A stretch of DNA of 64,000 nt, taken from Devosia sp. FJ2-5-3. Its GTDB lineage: Bacteria > Pseudomonadota > Alphaproteobacteria > Rhizobiales > Devosiaceae. Numbering within the stretch: position 1 is the first letter of the stretch; each line of letters begins with the position of its first letter. The notes under the pieces were generated by a model. That model was given only the letters and a program-made list of their open reading frames with translations, was not told where the DNA came from and made no database searches. A program made the translations under genes and the position numbers. Below are positions 53,945 to 61,930 of the stretch, piece by piece. The stretch spans positions 1,150,501 to 1,214,500 of the forward strand of contig NZ_CP104007.1 of the NCBI RefSeq assembly GCF_029201545.1, written 5' to 3'.

Positions 53945-55570
53945 TCAGATTATATCATAAACCGGCAGCACGATGTGGCTTCCGGCATGCAGGATCTCGA
54001 CGTCATTGGCGATAAGCTTTGTGGCCGTGGCGATGTGTTCCCCCGTGCCGGGATTGCGGGCGTAGCGGGGGTGGGCGCCGGAAGCGATGAGAAGGCGCGA
54101 TCTGTGGCCGGCGCGGAAGGAATGGGACGTCGCGTGAAGGGGGATGGTGAGGCGCCAGGACCCGTCGGGCTCCCGCGGGGTGTCCGGGGTGACGCGGACA
54201 AAGCCGTCGCAGATATTGGTCGATATTCCGTCAGGGTCGACATCGCAGAGGCGGACGAAGAAATCGACATGGGGCAGGCTGGCCCGCGCGTGGAGCGTGA
54301 CCTGGCACTGGCCGATAATGGTGACCTCGTCGCGGATTTCCGGGCCGGTATAGACGAGGATATCCGGGCGGGCTTCGAGGGGAGCGTTGTCGACGGCTCC
54401 GGCGCCGGTGAAGGCGAAAATGGCGCCACCGAGGTTGGGGGTGGGGTCGTTGGGATCATAGCGATAGGTGTCGGCGCCTTTTTTCGCGGGGACCCGCGCC
54501 AGTTTGCGGTCAGCACTGAGATGGAGCGTGCGCAGGGCGGGTGGCCCGGGCGGATAGGCGTCGAATTCGTGCCAGCTGTTGCGGCCGGAAATGTGGAGGT
54601 GCACTGGCTTTTGGCGGAGGCCGGAGCTGTCGCCCATGAGCTTGGCGCGCATCCATAAAATGGTCTCGCGGAGATTGTCGCGCTGCAGCTCCTCGGCGAT
54701 GTGAAACCAGGTGCCGATGGTGAGATAGGGGGTGTGGCCGAGGGCGACGAGGCGCTGATAATCGGCCAGGAGGGGATCGAGCATGAAATCGTACCAGCCG
54801 GAGATGAAATGGACCGGCGGGGTGTTTTTCGAGAGGCGATGGCTGTGGTCGAGTTCTTCCCAGAAGGCGTCATTGCCGATGGCGTGCTCGAACCAGTGGC
54901 GCCAGAAGCCGATCTTGTGGCCGACGACGGCCTTGTCGGCATTGATGAGCGGCAGCACGGCTGCGGCGCGCTCGGTGCGGCGCTCGATATCGCCGGAGAA
55001 CATGCGGGCGGCGGTGGTGAGGGGGCGATTGCGCAGGCCCTCGATGACCTGCACCCAGGAGAGCCAGAGGTTGAGGTGGAAGGCGCCGGAGGGGAAGACC
55101 ACGGGGCGGAAATTGGAGGTAGTGACTTTCGTCGCCATGGCGGAGATTTTGGGCAGGGCGTCGCTGATCGCCCATTGGGCATAGCCGAGATAGGAGGGGC
55201 CGGTGAGCCCAAGGCGGCCATCGAACCAGTCCTGCTGCTCGATCCAGCGGAGGGTGGCTAGGCCATCGGCGCGCTCATTGGCGAAGGGGTCGAATTCGCC
55301 CCCGGAGCGCTCGGTGCCGCGGCAGGCCTGGACGATGACGTGGAAACCGCGCTCGGCATAGGCCTGGGCGATGGGGGCGAAGCCGCGCCGGCCATAGGGC
55401 AGGCGCATGAGGATGGTGGGGTGGGGCCCCCCGGCGCGCGGGGCGTAGTGATCGGTCTTGAGGACCACGCCGTCGTCCATGGTAAGGCTCAGTCCACGGG
55501 TCTTCCTGACGGCATTGAGGCGGGGCGGGAGATCTTCGACCCAGGCCAGGTAGAGCGTGGAAAGGCTCAT
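53945..55570 (-). CDS. CocE/NonD (S15-like) alpha/beta hydrolase
   Basis: A 541-residue hydrolase of the X-Pro dipeptidyl-peptidase/cocaine-esterase family. The nucleophile is Ser126 in GLTGPSYLGYAQ; an oxyanion-type LMRLPYGRRG segment comes earlier and a His-containing TIGTWFHIAEE region later. The C-terminal jelly-roll domain (PDILVYTGPEIRDEVTIIGQ, then TSHSFRAGHRSRLLIASGAH) is complete. It should cleave esters or amides; the substrate is unknown. It starts 4 bp after the adenine deaminase stop, so the two are cotranscribed, although no metabolic tie is evident. Confidence 0.9.
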   Translation of the reverse strand: MSLSTLYLAWVEDLPPRLNAVRKTRGLSLTMDDGVVLKTDHYAPRAGGPHPTILMRLPYGRRGFAPIAQAYAERGFHVIVQACRGTERSGGEFDPFANERADGLATLRWIEQQDWFDGRLGLTGPSYLGYAQWAISDALPKISAMATKVTTSNFRPVVFPSGAFHLNLWLSWVQVIEGLRNRPLTTAARMFSGDIERRTERAAAVLPLINADKAVVGHKIGFWRHWFEHAIGNDAFWEELDHSHRLSKNTPPVHFISGWYDFMLDPLLADYQRLVALGHTPYLTIGTWFHIAEELQRDNLRETILWMRAKLMGDSSGLRQKPVHLHISGRNSWHEFDAYPPGPPALRTLHLSADRKLARVPAKKGADTYRYDPNDPTPNLGGAIFAFTGAGAVDNAPLEARPDILVYTGPEIRDEVTIIGQCQVTLHARASLPHVDFFVRLCDVDPDGISTNICDGFVRVTPDTPREPDGSWRLTIPLHATSHSFRAGHRSRLLIASGAHPRYARNPGTGEHIATATKLIANDVEILHAGSHIVLPVYDII

Positions 55571-55574
55571 TTGA

Positions 55575-57284
55575 TCAGCTCACAAAGTCGAATTTGTCGA
55601 CGTCGAAAAGGCCGCGGTCGGTCATCTTGAGGTGGGGGATGACCGGCAGGGCGAGGAAGGCCACCTGAAGGAACGGCTCGGGGAGGACGCAGTCGAGCGC
55701 CTTGGCCGCGTCGCGGAGGTGGTGGAGATCGTGGGCGACATCCTCGAAGGATTTTGGGCTCATGAGGCCGGCGATGGGAAGGGCGAGCTCGGCGGTGATG
55801 GCGCCGCCATTGGCGACGACGAAGCCGCCGCCAAGCTCGATGAGCCGGTTGACCGCTGCGGCCATGTCGTCGTCGTTGGCGCCGACCACTGTGATGTTGT
55901 GGCTGTCGTGGCCGACCGAGGAGGCGATGGCGCCGCGCTTGAGCCCAAAACCCTTGACGAAGGAGCGGCCGATATTGCCGTTCTTGCCGTGGCGTTCGAT
56001 GACGGCGACTTTGATGACATCGGCATCGAGATCAGGCTGGAGGCCTTTCTCGGTCGTGGCGAGGCTGGCTTCCTCGCGGAAGGTGAGGATGAGGCCGGGC
56101 TTGACGCCGATGACGGGCACACGGTTCTGGCCGGGTTTGGGCTCGGTGATGAAGGCTTCGGCGGTGACGGGCTTTGCCTTCATCGAGGTGAGGCCGACTG
56201 GCTCGACGTGTCCGCGGGTGTCGAAGAGGTCGGGGGTGACATGGCGTCCGGCGGCGATGACGTCGGAGACGCGGCACTCTTCAAGGCTATCGACGAGCAC
56301 GATATCGGCGCGCCAGCCGGGGCCGAGGAGGCCGCGATCCCTGAGGCCAAAGATGCGGGCGGCGGAGTGGCTGGCGGCGCGGTAGACGTGGTGCAGGGGG
56401 CGGCCCATGGCGATGAGGCGACGGATGGAGCTATCGAGATGCCCCTCTTCGGCGATGTCGAGGGGATTGCGGTCGTCGGTGCAGAGGGCGACGAAGCTCG
56501 AGGTGTTTTCGTCGAGGATCTCGGCCAGCGCCACGAGGTCTTTTGAGACCGAGCCCTCGCGGATAAGGATGGCCATGCCCTTGGCGAGCTTTTCGCGGGC
56601 CTCGGCGGCGGAGGTGGCTTCATGGTCGGTGCGGATGCCGGCGGCGAGATAGCCATTGAGGCCCTGGCCGAGCAGGAGCGGCGCGTGGCCGTCGATATGG
56701 CCGTCCTGATAGGCGACCAGCTTGGCGAGAATGCCCGGGTCGGCGTTGAGCACGCCGGGAAAATTCATCATTTCGGCAAGGCCCAGCGCCTTGGGATGGC
56801 TGCGGAAGGGCAGAAGGTCTTCGATCTCGAGCTGGGCGCCGGCGGTTTCGAACGGTGTGGCCGGCACGCAGGAGGACAGATTGACCCGCACATCCATGAT
56901 GGTGCGCTCGGCGCTGTCGAGGAAATAGCGGATGCCTTCGGCGCCGAGGACATTGGCGATTTCATGGGGATCGCAGAGCACGGTGGTGACGCCGTGGGGC
57001 AGGACGCAGCGATCGAATTCGAGCGGGGTGACCAGGGACGATTCGATGTGGAGGTGGGTATCGATGAAGCCGGGGACGGCAAAGCGGCCGGTGCCGTCGA
57101 TGATTTCGGCGCCCTCATACTGGGCGTGGGTGCCGACAATGCGGTCGGCGACGATGGCGATATCGGTGGTGGTGACAGCGCCGGTGATCACATCGAGCAG
57201 GCCGACATTGCGGATGACCAGATCCGCAGGCTCCTTGCCCTGGCCGGCATTGATCATTCGGGTCAGGGTCTCGGGCGCTGTCAT
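55575..57284 (-). CDS. ade: Adenine deaminase
   Basis: A 569-residue manganese/iron-dependent amidohydrolase that converts adenine to hypoxanthine, the entry of adenine into the xanthine dehydrogenase route. Family features are GFIDTHLHIESSLVTPLEFD with the metal-binding HLH, HGVTTVLCDPHEIANVLG, FVALCTDDRNPLDIAEEGHL and SVGHDSHNITVVGANDDDM. Length is normal for the AdeC type. It is the first gene of a leftward pair with the CocE-like gene. It lies 3 kb beyond glcB on the opposite strand, so it is near the purine cluster but not in its operon. Confidence 0.95.
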   Translation of the reverse strand: MTAPETLTRMINAGQGKEPADLVIRNVGLLDVITGAVTTTDIAIVADRIVGTHAQYEGAEIIDGTGRFAVPGFIDTHLHIESSLVTPLEFDRCVLPHGVTTVLCDPHEIANVLGAEGIRYFLDSAERTIMDVRVNLSSCVPATPFETAGAQLEIEDLLPFRSHPKALGLAEMMNFPGVLNADPGILAKLVAYQDGHIDGHAPLLLGQGLNGYLAAGIRTDHEATSAAEAREKLAKGMAILIREGSVSKDLVALAEILDENTSSFVALCTDDRNPLDIAEEGHLDSSIRRLIAMGRPLHHVYRAASHSAARIFGLRDRGLLGPGWRADIVLVDSLEECRVSDVIAAGRHVTPDLFDTRGHVEPVGLTSMKAKPVTAEAFITEPKPGQNRVPVIGVKPGLILTFREEASLATTEKGLQPDLDADVIKVAVIERHGKNGNIGRSFVKGFGLKRGAIASSVGHDSHNITVVGANDDDMAAAVNRLIELGGGFVVANGGAITAELALPIAGLMSPKSFEDVAHDLHHLRDAAKALDCVLPEPFLQVAFLALPVIPHLKMTDRGLFDVDKFDFVS

Positions 57285-57353
57285 CGGGGCATGGTCCTGG
57301 AGGAAAAGTCCTCGCGAGGGTCGACCGGGGCCGCCGCGGCGTCAAGTCCCTGC

Positions 57354-57378
57354 GGAACCGGCGTGGCCGGCAGACGTT
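57354..57378 (+). promoter_or_regulatory. Consensus EcfG stress promoter of the small membrane protein
   Basis: GGAAC-N16-CGTT, a full consensus match, ending 27 bp before the ATG at 57406, with AAGGAGA between them. Confidence 0.65.
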
Positions 57379-57405
57379 GGATCACACAAGCCCAAGGAGA
57401 GCGTC

Positions 57406-57561
57406 ATGGAAACTTACGACCCCCACAAATCCAAGACCGAAGTGCGCCAGGCCAGCCCGCGCAAGATGAATTTGCGCGTTCTGGTGACGTCGCTCATCGG
57501 CATCGTCGTGGCATTCGTCGTAATCTTCGTCATCTACTCGCTCATGCAGCCGTCACAGTGA
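57406..57561 (+). CDS. Small single-helix membrane protein (51 residues)
   Basis: A short protein with a polar, charged N-terminus (METYDPHKSKTEVRQASPRK) and one membrane helix at about 24-46 (LVTSLIGIVVAFVVIFVIYS). AAGGAGA lies five bases before the ATG, and a perfect EcfG promoter is upstream, so it is probably made under general stress. The last 20 bp overlap the end of the converging GGDEF gene. I recognise no family. Confidence 0.75.
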   Translation: METYDPHKSKTEVRQASPRKMNLRVLVTSLIGIVVAFVVIFVIYSLMQPSQ

Positions 57562-59032
57562 TGCGAGCGGGAGCGCGTGATGGAAAGGCCGCATCAAGGT
57601 CGGCCCCGTCCGCCTGCGTCTTTTCACTCGGGGCGTCCGCGTAAAAGCAATAGCGGTTCCGCCCGCCATTCTTTGCCCGGTAGAGCGCCTCATCGGCGTT
57701 CGAGACCAGTTTTGTCCCGGTAGTCCCCATATCAGGGGCCATGGCAAGCCCGATGCTGACGCCGATCGTGGCGCGATGGCCGCCAAGGTCGAACGGCATG
57801 GCGAGAGATGAGACGATTTCGCCTGCCAGCTGTGCCGCGGCACTGGATGTGGCGGACAGGATAATCGAAAATTCGTCACCGCCGAGGCGCGCAAGCGTTC
57901 CGCCGGCGGGCAGCCTGGCCTCGATGCGGCGCGCCACTTCGACCAGCAGGGCGTCCCCGGCGTCATGGCCGAGCGTGTCGTTCACCTGTTTGAAGCGATC
58001 GAGATCGAGCGCGAGCAGGGCAATCTTTCCACCATCGGCCGATATCGCGGCCATTTTTCTGGCCAGTTCGGCGTCAAAAAGGCGCCGATTGCCAAGGCCC
58101 GTCAGGGGATCGTGTAGCGCGCGATGGTCTGCTTCCTCGCGTTCGGCGCGCAGATGCTTGAGCGCCAGGCGCAGATTGCGCAGCAGGAAGCCAATGATGA
58201 CGCCGGCAATACCCAGCCCGATCAATAGCGTCGGAAGCGTTTCGGTGACCAGCCGCGCGCCCGGCGTGAGCGGCCGCCAATTGATCCAGGTGACGGTCTT
58301 GCCATCGCGGTCGATTATGGGGCTGTGGGCCCATTCCCCGGTCGGCTTGGGCTCCCGCGCGAAAATGGGGGACGACAACAGATATTGATCGCCGAGATAG
58401 TCGGCCATCTCCTGATCCAGCGGCAGGACGGAGATGAAGAGCGGTTCGGTTCCCGGCTCCATGCTGGTGCCGTCGCTATAGGGAAGCATCGGCATGACCC
58501 CGACGATAGCGGGCTCTCCCTCAAAAACCATCACGTCAATCTGCGACGGTACGGTCGAGGACATGCCCTTGCAGTAGGCCGATATCCTGGCGCGACCCTC
58601 CCGGCTTCGTATATTCTCGATCAGCGGCGCGAGAAGAGGGAGTTGTTCGCCGAAGGATTTGGGCGGTACCTCTCCGCCTTCCTGCAGGGCGACGATAGGC
58701 TTGAGATTGCCATCGAGAATGATCGTCCGGGAATGACCGTAATATTCAAAAGCGGCCAGACCCAGATAATCGGCCAGCCATTGCCGGTCGCCACGCTCAT
58801 AGGCTTGCACGGCCTCGTCCCAGACGGCCAGATGCGCCTGGGCATATCCCACCTGACTGATGACTTCGGCCATGGCCCTTTCGATCAGGACCTGCTCCCG
58901 CTGGGTGGTGTCCACATCGATGCGTTGCGCCGACCATGTGAGAGAGAGGGCCAGGGCAATGGTCGTCACCAGCGCCGCCGCAACGGTGGGCATGAGAAAG
59001 CGGACGGAAAACCGGGACGTATTTTTCTGCAC
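57542..59032 (-). CDS. CHASE4-like sensor / GGDEF diguanylate cyclase
   Basis: A 496-residue inner-membrane protein that should make cyclic-di-GMP. Membrane helix one is at about 13-34, a periplasmic CHASE4-like sensor domain follows (QAHLAVWDEAVQAYERGDRQ), helix two is at about 266-285, and the GGDEF domain has DPLTGLGNRRLFD, DRFKQVNDTLGHDAGD and the intact active site GGDEF at 384-388. No RxxD inhibitory site is present. I choose GTG 59032, which has AGAGGGG eight bases upstream; TTG 59050 overlaps that site. No EAL domain is attached. Confidence 0.9.
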   Translation of the reverse strand: MQKNTSRFSVRFLMPTVAAALVTTIALALSLTWSAQRIDVDTTQREQVLIERAMAEVISQVGYAQAHLAVWDEAVQAYERGDRQWLADYLGLAAFEYYGHSRTIILDGNLKPIVALQEGGEVPPKSFGEQLPLLAPLIENIRSREGRARISAYCKGMSSTVPSQIDVMVFEGEPAIVGVMPMLPYSDGTSMEPGTEPLFISVLPLDQEMADYLGDQYLLSSPIFAREPKPTGEWAHSPIIDRDGKTVTWINWRPLTPGARLVTETLPTLLIGLGIAGVIIGFLLRNLRLALKHLRAEREEADHRALHDPLTGLGNRRLFDAELARKMAAISADGGKIALLALDLDRFKQVNDTLGHDAGDALLVEVARRIEARLPAGGTLARLGGDEFSIILSATSSAAAQLAGEIVSSLAMPFDLGGHRATIGVSIGLAMAPDMGTTGTKLVSNADEALYRAKNGGRNRYCFYADAPSEKTQADGADLDAAFPSRAPARITVTAA

Positions 59033-59266
59033 TGGATAAACCCCTCTCAATGCAGAAAAAATGGCGTGCGCCCGTTAGCAGAGCGTGAATTTCGATCCGG
59101 TGGCGTGGTTTGAGGTTAACGGGGAATTGGCGGCGGGCCGTCTGCAGTTTTGATGCGAGCCCTGGTGCGACGCGGACGGCAAGTCGCTAGGATGGGCGGA
59201 CTGGCAGGGATGGCGCCGATCGGCTAGCCATGGGCCTTGCTCATATTGCATTCGGAGGAGACAAGC

Positions 59267-60310
59267 ATGGCACGGGTTCGGGCACTGGTTCTGGAGCGCC
59301 AGCATGAGTTGGCATTGCGCGACATCGATCTGCCGCTCGAAGTCGGTCCTGGGATGGTCAAGATTGCCATTCACACCGTGGGGGTCTGCGGATCGGACGT
59401 GCATTACTACACCCATGGCCGGATCGGGCCGTTTGTGGTCAACGCGCCGATGGTGCTGGGGCATGAGGCCGCCGGAACGGTCACCGAAGTGGGCGCGGGC
59501 GTAAGCCATCTCAAGGTGGGCGACCGGGTCTGCATGGAGCCGGGCATTCCCGATCCCAATTCCCGCGCCAGCCGGCTGGGCCTCTACAATGTCGACCCCG
59601 CCGTAACCTTCTGGGCGACACCGCCGGTACATGGCGTGTTGACGCCCGAAGTGGTGCATCCGGCCAATTACACATTCAAGTTGCCGGACAATGTGAGCTT
59701 TGCCGAAGGCGCCATGGTGGAGCCGTTTGCGGTGGGCATGCAGGCGGCGAGCAAGGCGGCGATCAAACCCGGCGATACGGCGATCGTGCTGGGGGCAGGG
59801 CCCATCGGCACGATGGTGGCAATTGCCGCACTGGCCGGTGGCTGCGCGCGGGTGATCGTGGCCGACCTGGCCCAGCCCAAGCTCGACATTGCGGCAAAGT
59901 ATCAGGGCGTCATCCCGGTCAATATTCGCGACAAGAACCTTGCCGAGGAAGTGGGCAGACTGACCGATGGCTGGGGCGCCGATGTGGTGTTCGAGTGTTC
60001 GGGGTCGCCAAAGGCATGGGAGACGATCATGGATCTGCCCCGGCCCGGCGGGACGATCGTCATCGTCGGCTTGCCTGTGGAGCCAGTGAAGGTGGATATC
60101 GCGGCCGCATCGACCAAGGAAGTGCGGATCGAGAACGTGTTCCGCTATGCCCACCAATATGACCGGGCCATCGCGCTCATCGCATCGGGTAAGGTCGATC
60201 TCAAGCCGCTGATCTCGGAAACGTTCGCCTTCGAGGACTCGATCAAGGCATTCGACCGCGCCGTGGAGGCCCGTCCAAGCGACGTCAAGCTGCAGATTCG
60301 GCTTGGCTGA
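59267..60310 (+). CDS. Zinc-dependent sorbitol/xylitol-type dehydrogenase
   Basis: A 347-residue medium-chain dehydrogenase oxidising a polyol to a ketose with NAD. Catalytic zinc ligands are Cys41 ([10 protein letters not shown]), His66 and Glu67 (GHEAAG) and Glu152 (MVEPFAVG); the NAD site is GAGPIG (176-181). The loop that normally carries four structural-zinc cysteines (about 91-115, [20 protein letters not shown]) has none, so the structural zinc is lost. GGAGGAG precedes the ATG. It stands alone; no sugar transporter adjoins it, so the exact substrate is open. Confidence 0.9.
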   Translation: MARVRALVLERQHELALRDIDLPLEVGPGMVKIAIHTVGVCGSDVHYYTHGRIGPFVVNAPMVLGHEAAGTVTEVGAGVSHLKVGDRVCMEPGIPDPNSRASRLGLYNVDPAVTFWATPPVHGVLTPEVVHPANYTFKLPDNVSFAEGAMVEPFAVGMQAASKAAIKPGDTAIVLGAGPIGTMVAIAALAGGCARVIVADLAQPKLDIAAKYQGVIPVNIRDKNLAEEVGRLTDGWGADVVFECSGSPKAWETIMDLPRPGGTIVIVGLPVEPVKVDIAAASTKEVRIENVFRYAHQYDRAIALIASGKVDLKPLISETFAFEDSIKAFDRAVEARPSDVKLQIRLG

Positions 60311-60441
60311 GTGACCAGATCCTGAGAGCCGCCGTCGGGCCAACGGCCCGGCGGTGAGCGGGGAGAATATTGCCGCCCTGGCGGAACCAGAAGCGGCGAC
60401 GGGCAGTTTGGCAGCAAAGGTTCCTGCTCGGGGTGCGGCTC

Positions 60442-60945
60442 ATGGAAGTCGGCAATAGTTTCGGCTTGGTCGATACTTATCTGCCCCAACACATCATCGC
60501 CATCCGGCTCGTGCTGGCGAGCATTTTCGGTGCGATCATCGGCTTCGAGCGCGAGGCGCATTCAGCCGGGGCGGGCCTGCGCACCCATATCCTGATATCG
60601 GTGGCGGCCACGCTTTTCACCATTCTCGCCTTCGAGATCTTTCACACCATCGGCCCCCAAGGCGATACCCGCGCCGATCCAATCCGCGCCGTGGAAGCGG
60701 TTACGGCAGGGATAGCGTTTTTGGGGGCAGGCGCGATCTTCCGGAGCGGCGGCGGCATACAGGGCCTGACCACGGGGGCGGGTATGTGGCTGGCCGGCGC
60801 GGTCGGCGTTGCGACGGCGTTGGGGCATTATTACGTGGCGGGAGGGGCGGCGCTGCTGGCGGTCATGGTCATGGCCAGCCTGCGGTTTTTCGCTCATCAG
60901 GTGGTGCGCCGCACCGCGCCCGAGACCGCAAGAAAAGAGCCCTGA
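60442..60945 (+). CDS. MgtC/SapB-family membrane protein
   Basis: A 167-residue inner-membrane protein with four to five helices. Motifs of the family are RLVLASIFGAIIGFEREAHS, AGLRTHILISVAATLF, IAFLGAGAIFRSGGGIQGLT and GMWLAGAVGVATALG. It is the short form without the C-terminal ACT-like domain. MgtC proteins affect magnesium homeostasis and survival at low magnesium or in hosts; transport itself is not established. ATG 60442 is a guess among near starts, as the ribosome-binding site is weak. Confidence 0.88.
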   Translation: MEVGNSFGLVDTYLPQHIIAIRLVLASIFGAIIGFEREAHSAGAGLRTHILISVAATLFTILAFEIFHTIGPQGDTRADPIRAVEAVTAGIAFLGAGAIFRSGGGIQGLTTGAGMWLAGAVGVATALGHYYVAGGAALLAVMVMASLRFFAHQVVRRTAPETARKEP

Positions 60946-60953
60946 GGGGCCGC

Positions 60954-61233
60954 GGGGAGAAGCAATCAATTCAACCAGGCTGCGCAGAGGGACAACGCGC
61001 TACCCGATATTTGCTTCTCCCCCCGTACGGTTGCGATCGGGAGGAAACGCAACCGCTGACCCGCGCCGGTCTCTTGGAGGTGACCCGGCGCATTCAGGTG
61101 TCGGTGGTGCAGACCGACGCCTGGGTAGGGGAGCGGAGAGTGCACTTGGGAATGCAGGGACCAGGTCAGGAGACCTATGCCGTGCAGCGCCGCTCTCCGC
61201 GAGGCATGTAACCTGTGGACGCAGGAGTTACAT
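60954..61233. ncRNA. Candidate structured RNA between the MgtC and receiver genes
   Basis: This stretch has no convincing protein gene but a dense series of inverted repeats: 60954-60965 with 61011-61022 (12 bp, perfect); 61028-61035 with 61048-61055 (8 bp); 61063-61069 with 61085-61091 (7 bp); 61095-61105 with 61113-61123 (11 bp with one G-U type pair); 61133-61145 with 61182-61200 (13 bp with a 6-base bulge), enclosing 61163-61167 with 61172-61176; and 61206-61212 with 61227-61233. On the minus strand the second and third loops carry CCTCCC and CCTCC, as in small RNAs that bind ribosome-binding sites. Orientation and transcription are not shown. It matches no RNA family I know. Confidence 0.35.
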
Positions 61234-61674
61234 ACCAACTGCATCCAGGCGCTGAGTGCGCGCCCAGAAACTGATGATGCCGGCCATTTCGCGCCGATAG
61301 GCGTCGAGTTCGGGCTGGCGAAAGAAGACGGCATCGGCGCCGGCTTCGTAATATTCTTCCCGTCCCGACCTGTCGGTGGGCGGGACCATGACGGCCAGTT
61401 GGACGCCATTGCGGCGCAACCAATCGCCGTGCCGCTTTGTAAAATCCCGAACGGCGCCGCTGTGGGACTTGATGTCCACAACCAGCAATTCGGGTCGATG
61501 TGCGGCAGGATCGTCAAAACAACGCCTGAGGGCCGCGAGCCCCTCGTTTTCGTCACCCAGATGCAGTGCACCTGGGCCGCCGCATTTTGCCAGCGTGCCC
61601 AGCAGGAGCCGGGCCGAATGCGCATCGTCGTCGATTACGTGGATGACGGGCAAAATGTCCAAACCGAGCAACAA
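61228..61674 (-). CDS. Degenerate single-domain response-regulator-like protein
   Basis: A 148-residue CheY-like domain without an output domain. The acidic pocket (IDDDAHSARLLL, Asp15-17), the phospho-acceptor Asp67 (LLVVDIKSHSG) and Thr100 (AVMVPPTD) are present, but the invariant lysine before the last proline is replaced by Gln120 (FFRQPEL). Signalling by phosphorylation is therefore doubtful. No ATG is available; the start is TTG 61674 with AGAGG five bases upstream. No histidine kinase is nearby. Its stop codon lies inside a hairpin of the structured region that follows. Confidence 0.65.
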   Translation of the reverse strand: MLLGLDILPVIHVIDDDAHSARLLLGTLAKCGGPGALHLGDENEGLAALRRCFDDPAAHRPELLVVDIKSHSGAVRDFTKRHGDWLRRNGVQLAVMVPPTDRSGREEYYEAGADAVFFRQPELDAYRREMAGIISFWARTQRLDAVGM

Positions 61675-61930
61675 GCGTACCTCTTACCCCGCGCCGCACG
61701 GGACAACACACAGGAACAAAACGGATGGTCGGCCCTGGCCTCTGCCGGCCCATCCAGAACGCAATGGTTGGTCAAATCGTCCGGATGCGGCCGAGCCGTT
61801 CGGACATCGCCGGGGTCGTCGCCGGAGACGCCGCCTCTATGGGGCCGGACTTGCCCACAAAAAAGGCAACGCCCTGTAAAATCAGTGTAAGCGGCCTTGC
61901 GTTTTACATGTTAACCCTCATTATCGAACG

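Noticed and set aside
60327..60358. GC-rich hairpin after the polyol dehydrogenase as a terminator.
   Set aside because: The stem has a bulge and no T run follows, so a terminator call is not supported.
60954..61022. Perfect 12-bp inverted repeat resembling the a1/a2 ends of a retron RNA.
   Set aside because: No reverse transcriptase gene lies nearby, and the enclosed 45 bases have no msr/msd-like layout.
61161..61171. CCAGGTCAGGA, similar to part of the bacterial signal recognition particle RNA.
   Set aside because: The essential GGAAGGAAGCAGCC part is missing; a chance match of 10 or so bases.
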